A DNA stretch of 64,000 nucleotides from contig JAIQDT010002049.1 of NCBI GenBank assembly GCA_021521415.1, positions 359,517 to 423,516 on the forward strand, in the 5' to 3' direction. The notes below the pieces were generated by a model. It worked only from the letters and a program-made list of their open reading frames with translations. It made no database searches and was not told where the DNA came from. The stretch comes from Bidens hawaiensis. Lineage: Eukaryota; Streptophyta; Magnoliopsida; Asterales; Asteraceae. The translations under genes and the position numbers were made by a program. Positions 50,550-61,508 of the stretch are shown in pieces (within the stretch, counting starts at the first letter, position 1; each line of letters opens with the position of its first letter).

Positions 50550-50579
50550 CCCATGTGCTACCACGTGATTGCACATGGG
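50550..50579. promoter_or_regulatory. 30-bp dyad centred on a G-box in the LTR U3
   Basis: The arms CCCATGTGC and GCACATGGG (50550-50558, 50571-50579) are exact reverse complements around CACGTG (50562-50567). A second CACGTG, inside ACACGTGGC (ABRE-like), lies at 50639-50644, and the TATA box follows ~75 bp later. The dyad is unchanged at 62063-62092 in the 3' LTR and 23638-23667 in the solo LTR. bZIP or bHLH factors bind such sites; binding here is inferred. Confidence 0.65.
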
Positions 50580-50715
50580 TCAGGTGAAATACCTTGGTCA
50601 GAGAATAATCAATGAAAAAGCACCAGGTGTCCTAAGGACACGTGGCGCGAAGCAATAGGAGGAGGCCAAAAAGGCCTTAATGGGACCTGAGCCCAATGAT
50701 TGGAAACCCTAACAC

Positions 50716-50723
50716 TATAAATA
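50716..50723 (+). promoter_or_regulatory. TATA box of the LTR promoter
   Basis: CACTATAAATACC, also at 62229-62236 and 23804-23811. It implies an RNA start near 50745-50755. Confidence 0.75.
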
Positions 50724-50998
50724 CCACACCACCTCTACAAGGGGAGGTAAGCAAGAAAATACACTCTAAATCCTTACTCACTCTCAGATTATTATTATCT
50801 TCTCCTACAATCTCTTATTCTCACACCGGAGGGTTACCCCAAAGAGGACCCCTCTGTCCCTTTCTGAGGGGTAAGTTTACGGTGCTGCTCATTTTGTAGG
50901 TGGAAGAATTCATACTCCGGAGAACCATCGGTGATATAGCACACTCATACCCGAGGAAAGTTGATCGTCTACCAGTGAGCCGATCCACGTTTCTTCAT

Positions 50999-51005
50999 TG
51001 GCGCC
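50999..51005 (+). other. Primer-binding site, tRNA-Asp type, short match
   Basis: TGGCGCC starts one base after the LTR. Tat and Athila elements usually use tRNA-Asp, whose 3' end matches TGGCGCCGTTGCC. Here only the first seven bases match. Confidence 0.55.
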
Positions 51006-51270
51006 ATCACCTGTTACAACGGCAACAAAATCTCATCAGTTCTCTCTGAAAAACTTCACCATGGTTTCCGGTGTTCGAAACAGCGATTAAGTTCTGGAGG
51101 ATAATGAGCTTGAGGATGTTAATGAGGGACAGCAATTTCTGAGGGCGCCGCGTGATACTGCGCGCACCACCAATAACCATCCCTTCATCACAACACCTAA
51201 TAGCCAGACTGAAACTCCTCCAGACGATCTCACGTTCCAGAATCTGACTGGTGCAAAACAAAAAGAACCA

Positions 51271-54200
51271 ATGGGTCCAGAAGTTGAAACCAATGACCCT
51301 AAAGAATGGCTCATAAACGAACAACGGCGTTTAATGGACAAGTACAATGAGCTGGTCAAACACAAAAAGTTAGCCGACTTAACACAAAGGCTCGCATTTG
51401 ATAAGCAAACCATTCAGGGAACAACAAAAAGGGCGCGCGCGCCAGAAGATGGTCACTCTGTTCACACCGAACATGCTGATTTTAGTGATGAAGAAGTGCA
51501 CAGCATGAGGAAGACGCAAGATACTCATGCAGGAGGCTCACAGCTCCGCTCGCACATGAACATGGCGCCTGGAGCCAAAGCCGATCTGGATCTGTACACA
51601 CCGTACAACCCACCAGCGAGAGGGCAAGTGGACGTAACCACATCGTACAGGCCAGCCATCTTGGTGAAGCATTCAAAATTCACTGAGCGCATCGCGAAGG
51701 CTCCCATTCAACACAAAACCAAGATGCCAAGTGGGTTGGGCAAGTATGATGGTACAACAGATCCAGACGATTTCTTACAAGTTTTTTACAACACTGGAAA
51801 CCTAGAAAGCTGGACGATGCCAACATGGTGTCACATGTTTGCTCGCTGCCTCACGGGCGCGGCGCGTGTCTGGTTCGAAAGCTTGCCGACTGGACAAATC
51901 GATGGGTTCGAAGAGCTATTGGAGAAGTTCCAAGCTCACTTCGTACAGCAGCGCAGACACACGCGCGACCCCGATGACATCATGCACTACGTGCGCAGGA
52001 ATGATGAAACAATTGAAGACTACATAACCCGTTTCAACCAGGAATCTCTTGCAATTGGAGGTATCACTGAGCAACTCTTGCGCGTGGCCTTTATACAAGG
52101 TGCGCGCAGTGATCAACTCCGCAGAGCTCTCGTGAGCAGAGATGGCATGCCAACCACTTGGGCCAAGCTAATGGAAGCATCGCGAGTCTTTGCGCGAAAT
52201 GAAAAACAAATTGCCCAAGATAGAGCAAGAGACAGAGGGCATCAAGCAGAAGCACCGCACAACAACGAAAGGAAGGGCAAACAAAACTCTGTATGGTCCA
52301 GGTTGCAACAAACCAGTTTTTCTCCCGCAGAAAAGCAGGCGCAACCAAGTTCACCCCAGCCCCAAAAAGACATTCGTAATCGCGGAGAGGGTGACAAGAG
52401 GGAAGGCGGCAGAGAGCCTAACAGACCTCTACCAAGAATATGGACTCCCCTCACTAAAACGCCTTCACAAGTGTTAAGCACAGAGAATGTCCAGTTTAAA
52501 AGCCCCAAGCCACTACACTATAAGGGACCACCAAACAGTGGCAAGTATTGTGAGTTTCACATGTCCACAGGGCACAACACCGATGCATGCCACCATTTGA
52601 AGGATGCGATTGAAAGAGATGTGAAATCAGGCAAGTTGGCTCACCTGGTGAAAAACCCAAGACCAGAGAATGAACAACCAGATGGAGCCTCAGCCAGTAA
52701 AAAGTTCAAAAGAATCTGTGTAGCCGAGGGAGGAAGGCTGGGGCAAAGATCGAGAAAGAGAAGCGCGCAAGTCCAAGGAGATTGGCGCGAGCAACAAGTA
52801 ATCTTCCCAAGAATCAGAGAAGGCCCGTCTATCAGCAGTCCTCTAGTCATCACTACACACATTGCTCATTATGAGGTGTCAAAAGTCCTGGTGGACACCG
52901 GCAGTGAATCAGACATCATGTATGAGCAATGTTTCAGGAAGTTGGATCCAGCAGATCAAGCAAGGCTCGAAATTGTGAATGCACCAATCTCGGGTGTTTC
53001 AAATGAAATTATTCACCCCCTAGGTCAGATACAATTTGAACTAACTATGGGGGATGAGAAACACAAGCGAGCTGAAATTGTCAACTTCTTGGTCTTGCCC
53101 ACCACTTCATGCCACAATATGATCTTGGGTAGAGGAACGATTGCCCAATTCAACGCCATACCGTCGCCAGTGCACGGCGCGTTGGGGTTCCCAACACCAA
53201 CAGGTGTAACATTTATATACCGAGATCATTTGTGCGCAGTGACAAGTATACCGCGGGAAGGGAGAATGAAACTTCCAATGGCAAACAACGCGCCAGAGGA
53301 ATGGATTCTCAACCCAAAATTCCCAGAGCAAAGAATCACAATTGGAGCTACGATATCAGACAACACAAGGTTGAGAATGAAAAGATTGCTCACAACGTAT
53401 ATGTCGGTCTTTGCGTGGCAACATTCTGATATGACTGGGGTTCCGCGAGACCTGGCGCAACATTCTCTCAACACGTTCAAGTCTGTAGAGCCAATTGCTC
53501 AAAAGAAGAGAGTCATGGGGGATGAGAAGGCAAAGGCCATGAATGAGCAAGTAGAGGATCTACTGCGCGCAAACATCATCCGCCCAATACGATACCAGAC
53601 ATGGGTAGCCAATCCTGTGATGGTAAAGAAGAGCAACGGGTCATGGAGGATGTGCATTGACTTCAAGGACCTCAACAAAGCATGTCCAAAAAATTGTTAC
53701 CCCCTCCCAAACATTGACGCGAAGGTGGACTCTGTGGAGCCATTTAAGCTCAAATGTTTCATGGATGCCTATAAGGGCTATCACCAAATTCAAATGGCAC
53801 CACAAGATGAGGACAAGACTGCCTTCAGAACTGACAAGGGTGTTTTCTGTTACACAAAAATGCCCTTTGGTTTGAAGAATGCAGGAGCCACTTACCAAAG
53901 ACTCATGGATGCGGTTTTCAACGAACAAATTGGAAGAAACCTAGAAGTCTACGTGGATGATTTGGTGATTAAAAGCAGGGAGGAAAAACAAATGCTCAAA
54001 GACATCGAAGAAACCCTTTGGCGCCTAAAGGAAGTAAACATGAAGCTCAAACCGAGCAAATGCACATTCGGCGTAGAAGAAGGGAAATTTCTAGGTGTAA
54101 TAGTCACCAAGGATGGTTTCAAGGTGAACCCAGAGAAGGTGGAGGCTATCCTTGACATGCCCTCACCATCCACCATGAAAGAAGTTCAAAAGTTGAATGG

Positions 54201-56529
54201 TAGATTGGTATCAATCAACAGGTTCCTAGCGAACCATGCAAGCAAATCTACCACATTTGTTAACACATTGAGAAATTGCTTAAAGAAAAGCCAATTCAAG
54301 TGGACGCCTGAGGCCGAGCAAGCTTTCAATAAGATAAATGAATGTCTGATAAATCTGCCCGCGCTCACAGCTCCACTTCCTGGTGAAACTTTAACGTTGT
54401 ACATGTCAGCAGGAGAGCGCGCCATTGGCGCAGTGTTGTTGGTGGATCGCAAGGGAATCCAAACACCAATCTATTATGTAAGTCGGGTGCTGACAGATCC
54501 TGAGACGCGCTACTCCATCATGGAAAAGTTAGTTTTATCACTAACGCATGCGTCGCGCAAGCTTCACAGATATTTCAATTGTCATCCTATTGAAGTCCTG
54601 ACTGGTTACAACATCCAGCAAGTCTTGCGGCGTCCCGCGCTCTCAGGAAGGCTGGCAAAATGGGCGCTGGAATTAGGAGAGCACACGATCGCCTATAAGC
54701 CTCGTCTAGCAATAAAGGGACAAGTCTTAGCTGATTTCATCGCAGAAATCCCCGAAGGAAAAATTGAAGAGTCTCAGCGCGAAGTAGACCCTCCGCAGGC
54801 CAATAATGAAGAAAATGTTTGGAGATTATTCACTGATGGAGCTTCAATCATCGAGGGGTCCGGCGCAGGCCTCAAACTGGTGGATCCAGAAAATCATGAG
54901 TATACTTACGCAATCAGGTTGGATTTCAAGAGCACCAACAATGAAGCTGAGTATGAAGCCCTGCTGGCTGGCCTGCGCATCGCGCACAAGTTCGGAGTTA
55001 AAAAGCTAGAGGCCCATGTTGATTCATACTTGGTAGCAGCACAGGTCAATGGCCTTTATGATGCCAAGGAGAACACTATGCCTCTGTATTTAGAGCAGGC
55101 AAAGAAGCTCACCGAGCAATTTGACTTCTTCAGAATCATGCATATTCCGCGCAGTGAAAACAAGTCCGCCGACGCGCTGAGCAAGATGACATCAATCAGC
55201 TTCGATCACTTTGGCAAAGACGTCAGGGTGGAAGTAATGAGCAACCCGTCGGTGGGAGCGAAGTCTGTCCTTGTAATTCATACGACACCTTCATCATGGA
55301 TAACTCCATTAATGGAATTCTTGAAGGAGGGAAAGGTACCGGACGATCGCGCGCAGGCGAGGAAGATAAGACACAAGTCGCAGAACTACGAACTGCTTGA
55401 TGGTACATTATATCGACGCTCTTATCTTGGACCGCTCATGAAATGCCTGGATGCCGAGGAAGCAAGCTATGTGATCAGAGAGATACACGAAGGAATCTGT
55501 GGAATACATGCTGGCCCGCGCATGGTGGTGGCCAAGGCAATGAACGCAGGTTACTATTGGCCAGGCATGTATTTGGACGCGTTAAAAGAGATCCAAAAAT
55601 GCAAGGCGTGTCAGAGCTATGCGCCAAACACCATGTGGCCAAAGAACAACCTGATTCCAGTGACCTCCGCATGGCCTTTCCACAAATGGGCAATCGATAT
55701 TGTGGGTCCCTTACCACAAGCGCAGGGGCGAGTAAAGTTTTTGGTAGTGGCAGTAGACTATTTCACAAAATGGGTTGAAGCCAAGCCACTAGCAAAAATC
55801 ACAGCCGAGGAGATGAAGCAATTTATTTGGAGCCACATCATATGCCGTTTTGGCCTGCCCATGGAAATTGTGAGCGACAATGGCAAACAATTCACTGACA
55901 GGAAGATATTCAGCTGGCTCAAGGAATTGCGCATCAACCAAATCTTCACTTCAGTATACCACCCTCAGGGGAATGGCCAAGTGGAGCGCGCGAACCAAAG
56001 CTTGCTGAATTGGCTGAAGAAAAGGTTGGAGGGAGAATCCCATTCATGGGTCGAGGAGCTACCTAATGTCCTGTGGGCGCACAGGACATTAAGCAAAACC
56101 AGCAATGGCGAATCCCCGTTCAGCCTAACCTATGGAACGGAGGCTATGATTCCAGCAGAGATTGGATGCCCATCCCATAGAGTGCTCATGATGAATAAGA
56201 TGGATAACGAGCGCGAAAGGAGGTTGGATCTCAACTTACTTGAAGGGCGCAGAGAGGCGGCTATCATCAGTGAAGCCAAATACAAGAAAAAACTAGAAAA
56301 ATATTACAATCAGCGCGTGAAAAAATGCCACTTCAAGAAGAATGATTTTGTCCTTCGGAACAACGAAGCTAGTCGCGCGATACCCCCGGGAAAGATGTCC
56401 CCCAACTGGGAGGGACCTTATCAAGTCTTGGAAGAATTGGGAAAAGGCGCATACGCTTTAAAAGATTTGAATGGAAAGAAGATCCCGCGCGCATGGAACG
56501 CAGCACAGCTTAGAAAATGTTTCATGTAA
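51271..56529 (+). CDS. Gag-pol polyprotein of the Tat-type gypsy element, 1752 aa
   Basis: One open frame encodes all replication proteins. In order: gag (YDGTTDPDDFL at ~159, then ARVWFESLP); a Cys-His motif (CEFHMSTGHNTDAC, ~425); aspartic protease with active-site DTGS (~541); reverse transcriptase with YVDD at 894-897; RNase H from ~1040; a second RNase H domain (WRLFTDGAS, ~1184) typical of Tat elements; and integrase with an HHCC zinc finger (from ~1406, CKACQSY) and catalytic D1476, D1536, E1572 (D35E spacing). There is no chromodomain. The catalytic residues I checked are intact. An in-frame ATG lies upstream at 51061 but a TAA follows at 51088-51090. If translation began at 51061 originally, the present start at 51271 loses about 70 residues of gag. 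Confidence 0.95.
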   Translation: MGPEVETNDPKEWLINEQRRLMDKYNELVKHKKLADLTQRLAFDKQTIQGTTKRARAPEDGHSVHTEHADFSDEEVHSMRKTQDTHAGGSQLRSHMNMAPGAKADLDLYTPYNPPARGQVDVTTSYRPAILVKHSKFTERIAKAPIQHKTKMPSGLGKYDGTTDPDDFLQVFYNTGNLESWTMPTWCHMFARCLTGAARVWFESLPTGQIDGFEELLEKFQAHFVQQRRHTRDPDDIMHYVRRNDETIEDYITRFNQESLAIGGITEQLLRVAFIQGARSDQLRRALVSRDGMPTTWAKLMEASRVFARNEKQIAQDRARDRGHQAEAPHNNERKGKQNSVWSRLQQTSFSPAEKQAQPSSPQPQKDIRNRGEGDKREGGREPNRPLPRIWTPLTKTPSQVLSTENVQFKSPKPLHYKGPPNSGKYCEFHMSTGHNTDACHHLKDAIERDVKSGKLAHLVKNPRPENEQPDGASASKKFKRICVAEGGRLGQRSRKRSAQVQGDWREQQVIFPRIREGPSISSPLVITTHIAHYEVSKVLVDTGSESDIMYEQCFRKLDPADQARLEIVNAPISGVSNEIIHPLGQIQFELTMGDEKHKRAEIVNFLVLPTTSCHNMILGRGTIAQFNAIPSPVHGALGFPTPTGVTFIYRDHLCAVTSIPREGRMKLPMANNAPEEWILNPKFPEQRITIGATISDNTRLRMKRLLTTYMSVFAWQHSDMTGVPRDLAQHSLNTFKSVEPIAQKKRVMGDEKAKAMNEQVEDLLRANIIRPIRYQTWVANPVMVKKSNGSWRMCIDFKDLNKACPKNCYPLPNIDAKVDSVEPFKLKCFMDAYKGYHQIQMAPQDEDKTAFRTDKGVFCYTKMPFGLKNAGATYQRLMDAVFNEQIGRNLEVYVDDLVIKSREEKQMLKDIEETLWRLKEVNMKLKPSKCTFGVEEGKFLGVIVTKDGFKVNPEKVEAILDMPSPSTMKEVQKLNGRLVSINRFLANHASKSTTFVNTLRNCLKKSQFKWTPEAEQAFNKINECLINLPALTAPLPGETLTLYMSAGERAIGAVLLVDRKGIQTPIYYVSRVLTDPETRYSIMEKLVLSLTHASRKLHRYFNCHPIEVLTGYNIQQVLRRPALSGRLAKWALELGEHTIAYKPRLAIKGQVLADFIAEIPEGKIEESQREVDPPQANNEENVWRLFTDGASIIEGSGAGLKLVDPENHEYTYAIRLDFKSTNNEAEYEALLAGLRIAHKFGVKKLEAHVDSYLVAAQVNGLYDAKENTMPLYLEQAKKLTEQFDFFRIMHIPRSENKSADALSKMTSISFDHFGKDVRVEVMSNPSVGAKSVLVIHTTPSSWITPLMEFLKEGKVPDDRAQARKIRHKSQNYELLDGTLYRRSYLGPLMKCLDAEEASYVIREIHEGICGIHAGPRMVVAKAMNAGYYWPGMYLDALKEIQKCKACQSYAPNTMWPKNNLIPVTSAWPFHKWAIDIVGPLPQAQGRVKFLVVAVDYFTKWVEAKPLAKITAEEMKQFIWSHIICRFGLPMEIVSDNGKQFTDRKIFSWLKELRINQIFTSVYHPQGNGQVERANQSLLNWLKKRLEGESHSWVEELPNVLWAHRTLSKTSNGESPFSLTYGTEAMIPAEIGCPSHRVLMMNKMDNERERRLDLNLLEGRREAAIISEAKYKKKLEKYYNQRVKKCHFKKNDFVLRNNEASRAIPPGKMSPNWEGPYQVLEELGKGAYALKDLNGKKIPRAWNAAQLRKCFM

Positions 56530-57336
56530 AAATTGTCAAGTTTGTAATCAAGACTTTTTAAGCCATTATGAATAATGATAAGCGCTATTTTCTCTTAATG
56601 TGTGTTCTATTACCTTTTGCATACATGTTTCACACTTCCCTTTATTAATTTTGAGCAATATGACAACATTATATTGACATCAAAACTAAAAATAAAATGA
56701 AGTAAAACATACATGCGCGAGCTCCAAGCTCAAACGCGTTAACGAGTTTTAACTCTAAAACGTCAGGGCCTTAGCCCAATAATATGAGCCTTAGCTCAGG
56801 GCCTTAGCCCAATAATACGAGTCTTAGCTCAAATTACTCACAACATCCATCCTACATGCTGCGCAGCTAGACCATAAAAATACCTAAACACAGCTAAGGC
56901 AAAGCACATGCCAAAACATAGTTGTTAAGGTCTCAGGTCGAGGTCGCGCATGAGATTGTAATGGATATCAGAGTAACACATAAAGGCTAAAAAACTCATA
57001 ATTCCCTATAATAAATGCGCGATAACTTCGCGCAAAAGAGGAATAATGAAATGCCAAAGCACGTGTCAACATATTTAGAATATCGCAAAATAACTTGAAA
57101 TATGACAAGGATTAAGTAAAATAATTTCCTTACAACCTTGTTCAAATTTCAATGTGCAAGCATATCTTATATTCAACAAGCAAACACATGCAATATAAAG
57201 AGATGAATTGGGAATGCGCAAGATGCGAATAAGGGGAAAACAAAATTTCATTCCAAAACATAGAAGTTTACAAATTTACAAAATGATGAGATACAAACTA
57301 CAAATAAAAAAATAAAAAAAAAACATGAAGGGCTTC
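56530..57336. other. Non-coding spacer between pol and the antisense gene
   Basis: It holds a short tandem repeat at about 56765-56830 (GGGCCTTAGCCCAATAATA, period ~33-45) and several GCGC-containing words. It probably contains the facing 3' ends of the sense and antisense transcripts. Confidence 0.5.
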
Positions 57337-60300
57337 TCAAGTCTCTATATCAACATCAGCCTCTTCATCGCCCTCATCATTACCTCCCTCAGCATCTGGC
57401 GCAGCCCGCTCCTCGTCATCTCCAAACTGACCATAGTCAAGCTGTTCGTCTTGAATGGAGTCGTCTTCTATCACGATAGTGTCAGGAGCGGGTCCTTTGG
57501 CCACGCCAGAGCCGCTAGCAGAGGCAGCATTGCCCGCGCCATCATCGCTGCCACCAGCCCCTTCACACTCGTCAAGTAATTTCTTTAGCGCGCCGAGATC
57601 GGGCTGGTCAGCAAGCGCGGCTATCTGCAAGTCACAAGGAAAAGTATGAGTACAAAAGACCAGGAGAATAAGTCAAGGTAAACTCATTAAGGTTAAAATA
57701 CCTACTCAAGGATGGGAATGGGAGTATTCAAATACTTCTCCCCCACCTCGGCCATGTCAGCGCAGACAACGTCGAGCTAATAAGGGTAGTCGGATGGGTT
57801 CTTCTTCAGCAATCTATATTCACAGCCATCCTTAAACCCTTCAGCTCGACCCACCAAGCGCGACGCAGCGTTGCAATCCATCACAAGGGTCTGAAACTCG
57901 TCTGAGTATTTCATCGCATAAGCGCAACGAGTCATACCCTGTGAGACTAGCCATTGCAATCCTGCGCGAGGGAAGAAACAGACGTCTCAAGAGCAGGAAT
58001 CTGAGAGTTTAACAACTCAACAGTTTCCTTGGTCTGTTTTAGCTCTTCTCTGTCGGACGCTGCCGCCGCCAAGGCCTCATTCCTTTCCGCTCGCGCAGCA
58101 TCGAGCTCTTCGCTGTTAGACGCTGCTATCGCCAGGGCTTCATCCTTTTCTGCCCGCGCAGCTTCGAGCTCTTTCTTCAGACGCGCAACCTCACTCTTTA
58201 ATAAAGATTTGTCAGTGATAGCCTGCACAAGAGTTTGATCACGCGCCTCTGCCTCTAGCTCCAAATCACGCGCTCGCCGCGCATACCTGGCTGCATCCGC
58301 CTCTGCCGCCTGCAGCTTCTCCCGCGCAGCCTGCAGCTCATGCCCGCGCTTCACAAAAGCAGCGTTGGCACTTGCTCGGTTCTCGCTGAGTTCTGCTTGG
58401 AGTTTCTCAGCTCTCTCTCAAGCGTCAGAAAGATTCCAAGCAGAAACCTTAGCCTCTTGCTTGGCCTCCACAAGAGCATCACGCACTTTTACATAGTCAT
58501 AGCGAAGCACTTGGGAGGCAGCAAAGAACGCTGACCCAGCGAAAAGATGGTCGTTGAGCAAGTCCACGCGGGCGCGCTCCTCCTGAAACCTCCTTTCAGC
58601 TGGAGGCACAGAGTGAGCCCAGAAGTCTTCACACACACCCATGGACTGAAATGAGCTATCCTCAGTAATATTCCATCTCGGGCGGTATATGTTATCGGCT
58701 TCCTGCAAACACAAAGCAACGTTCTAGTCATCTAAACACTAATATGGAAGTCCGCACAGCGGAGCAAAACGAACTTATACCTGCGGGGAGCAAGCAGAAA
58801 AGTCAGCGCCAGCCCCACGAGAAGGCTGCGCCACGAAATCTCGTGGCGTTACAGGGCTTGCGCGGCCGCCATCGGAGTCTTCAAAATGGACCTCCTCATC
58901 TTCCTCTGTAACAGGCCTTTTCTCCTGCGACTTGGAAAAATCAAAACCAGTCTCGCGAGGAGGGCTGCGCGCAGGAGGAGGTGAGGGAGGTCTCGACGCC
59001 GCTAGATCAGCGCGTAAAATAGTCTCCTGCTCCTTAGTAATCCCAATAAGAGGAGATTCAGTGCTTGTCGGAGCAGGAGTAGAGCTAACGGCGTCGGCGC
59101 CGGGGCCAGCAGTGCCGCCAGCAGCTTGCGTGCCAGCTATAATTCCTATGAAAAAACCAACAAGGAGAAATGATTCATGACTTGATCTAAAAGAAAAAAG
59201 TCAGAAAATCAAAGCGCAATATATACCTTGGCGCACCGCCGTCCGCGAGTCTAACATCGCCATGAAGTCCATTTTCCCCCTTTTCGAGGGTAAAACAGGG
59301 GACTTCAAAGCAACCTTCGGCGCAGCCTCGGTACCTTGTTGCGCCTGAGGTTGATCCACCAAGGTCGCCGGCTCTACAAACATTTGAGTGAGCAAAGATT
59401 CATTAATAACTCTATCGGAATCACGCTCATAAAACCACAAAATATAAACAAAGTATACCTGTTGAAGAAGAGGAAACAACAGGCGCAGCGCCGCTTCCCT
59501 TGTCCGCCGCGCGAAGAGATGAAGTGGCGGCACCATACCTCGTGTGGACAGGAGGACTGCCCACACCTCGAGGCAAAGAAGACAAGGAAAACTTGGAGGT
59601 AAACCCCTTGGTTTTCTCAAGTCCCTTCGCTTGAGTAGGAGGATCCTGAGCAACAGGGGCATCATTTTTCTTATGTTTTTTTTGGCCCCTGCGCCAGTTT
59701 TGCCTTTAGCTTTGCGCTTGAGTTGTGGCGCCTCAGCTTCTTCCTCCACCTCCTCTTCTACGAGCTCCAGCTCATAGTTCTCGAGCGCATCTACAAAACG
59801 TGCAACAGAAATGTTAACCAAATTTGGTATTATAAAGGCATAAGCATAAGTACAAAGGCTTACCAGGCGCGTCGCTGTCAAAGCAAAATCCCAAATCAAC
59901 AGGGATGAACATATCGTCAAAGCGATCGGGGAAAGCAACTTCCCCAGCGCCCAGCGCGACAGAGCCACCCTCCATATGCTCATCATAGGCGGCGTGGACG
60001 TATTCCTTGCTTACTGCATAAAACAAGGCAAATGATATCAGCAAAACGAATTATATTCGCGCAGAAATAATGCAATGAGCTAATAACTCACATAAGCCAT
60101 CAACTTGAATGACAGGCTCAGTCGCGCTGTCGGTCCACCTCTTGCTCATACCAACCCCCACCAGCGTCTCCTCGCAAATATTCTTGGAGGGGGATGGTTC
60201 AGCAGTCAACTTATTAACCCATGCGTCAGTTGGGTTTTTAAGAACATTTTCATCCGCGGGCGCAGAAGTGATCGCGCGCATGGTCATGCGGATGGGAATC

Positions 60301-60902
60301 ACACCAGCCTTAATATAAAAAAATTTCTCAGACCAGTCATGAAGGCTTTTAAAAGAAACAGTGCAGCACTTAACCTTCTGACTGCGAGGAATGAATGAGA
60401 ACCAAGAATCTTGGATTTTTGGCTTGTAAAAATATTGAAAGCGCCGAGGGGTGGGCTCCTCGCGCTGAGCTTTGCACATGAACTCAAAATGAGTCATGCG
60501 CACAAGTCCAAAAGGATGGACTTGGGATATGTGAATCCCATGAAATTGAAGCAGCGCACCCATAAACCTTGTCATCGGGAGACGAAGGTTACAGTGAGTG
60601 AAAAAATGGCAGCATAAGGAGATATAGCCGGTGGGCGGATCCGCCGCCGTTTGCCCGGCCGCCGGGAGCATACAGCCGTACTCAGGGAGAAATCCCTGAG
60701 AGGCGATGAGACTGTCAAAGTCAGACTGTTTCAGTTTGCAGGGAATCTCATTCCATCTTTTCACTGTTTTGCCCTTCCCCACCTCCTCCGACGAGGCCTC
60801 GGCAGCCCGTTTTCCCTTGCCGGTCTTCTTCAAAGTGGACATGACTAATGATTTTACACGGCGTTTGCTGGGGGAGATTGTGGTGTCTGGGTTATCAGAC
60901 AT
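57337..60902 (-). pseudogene. Antisense gene of the retrotransposon (Transposase_28-like), 7 exons, damaged
   Basis: It reads against gag-pol, a known habit of Tat elements. The ATG at 60902 starts MSDNPDTT. GT-AG exons are approximately 60902-60092, 60013-59865, 59790-59459, 59373-59227, 59145-58781, 58702-57702 and 57624-57337. Exon 1 resembles the plant 'putative gypsy type transposon' domain (LRLPMTRFMGALLQFHGIHI, then HPFGLVRMTHFEFMCKA). The C-terminal part is a long alanine- and glutamate-rich coiled coil (KKELEAARAEKDEALA), ending in an acidic tail. Damage: a frameshift at an A-run near 59680 in exon 3; an in-frame TGA at ~58420 between LSDA and ERAEKLQ; a frame change near 57950; and a TAG at ~57779 after DYPY. 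No enzymatic function is known. The role in the element is open. Confidence 0.75.
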
Positions 60903-61044
60903 ACAACTGTGAATCAAACAGCGGTTACTTCAAGAACGGAAATCTGGAAGCAAAAGACAGGCTCTTAATCGGAATGAAAATGGAAGGAAAGAAAAAGCTC
61001 TGAAATAACAATGAAGATGAAGAATAACAACTCAAAAGGCTTGC

Positions 61045-61051
61045 TTTTATA
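61045..61051 (-). promoter_or_regulatory. TATA box of the antisense gene
   Basis: The minus strand reads CCTATAAAAGC. The RNA start would be near 61015, ~110 bp before the ATG at 60902. It shows that the antisense gene has a promoter independent of the LTRs. Confidence 0.65.
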
Positions 61052-61070
61052 GGCCCAGGAGAGAGAAAGA

Positions 61071-61274
61071 AACAGGTACTGATCAGAGTTCACGCGCCCC
61101 CACTCGCAGGTGCAGGCCAACACGAGCGCGACACGTGTTCCTGACACTGTGTGAGGGGACATGAAAGGGAACGAAACAGGTACTGATCAGAGTTCACGCG
61201 CCTCCACCCGCAGGTGCAGGCCAACACGAGCGCGACACGTGTTCCTGACACTGTGTGAGGGGACATGAAAGGCA
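61071..61274. repeat. Duplicated 104-bp G-box module upstream of the antisense gene
   Basis: Two near-perfect copies, period 104 bp, begin AACAGGTACTGATCAGAG. Each holds CACGTG within ACACGTGT (61132-61137 and 61236-61241). The module lies directly upstream of the antisense TATA box, so it may act as a doubled enhancer. Confidence 0.7.
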
Positions 61275-61499
61275 ACTGTAGCACCTCGAGCACACGGAAA
61301 GTCTGACACATGTCTCCATCTCTGACGCGTGTCAGCACCAACCAACCACGTACATGGACGATTCATTTCAATCAAAAGGATAGAATTTCGCGCAACGATG
61401 AGAAATAAAAAAGAAAAGACAAACCCTATTAAAAGAGCAAACTATTAAGTCTAATATCTATCTTACCTCGCTCGCGCGAGACAAGACACACATTAGACT

Positions 61500-61508
61500 G
61501 GGGGGGCT
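61500..61508 (+). other. Polypurine tract
   Basis: A run of seven G followed by CT lies directly before the 3' LTR start TGAAGAGG, the expected place for the plus-strand primer. Confidence 0.75.

Larger units (their letters stand above)
50032..50997 (+). repeat. 5' LTR
   Basis: It starts TGAAGAGGTATG and ends CTTCA. The first third carries a variable array of CACATATGCTCACGCAT-like units. A hairpin with 10-bp arms (GTCCTTATCC/GGATAAGGAC) lies at 50418-50443. The promoter TATAAATA is at 50716-50723. Confidence 0.93.

Noticed and set aside
51482..55949. Many minus-strand ORFs across the polyprotein
   Set aside because: All are shadows of the gag-pol frame, without domains of their own.
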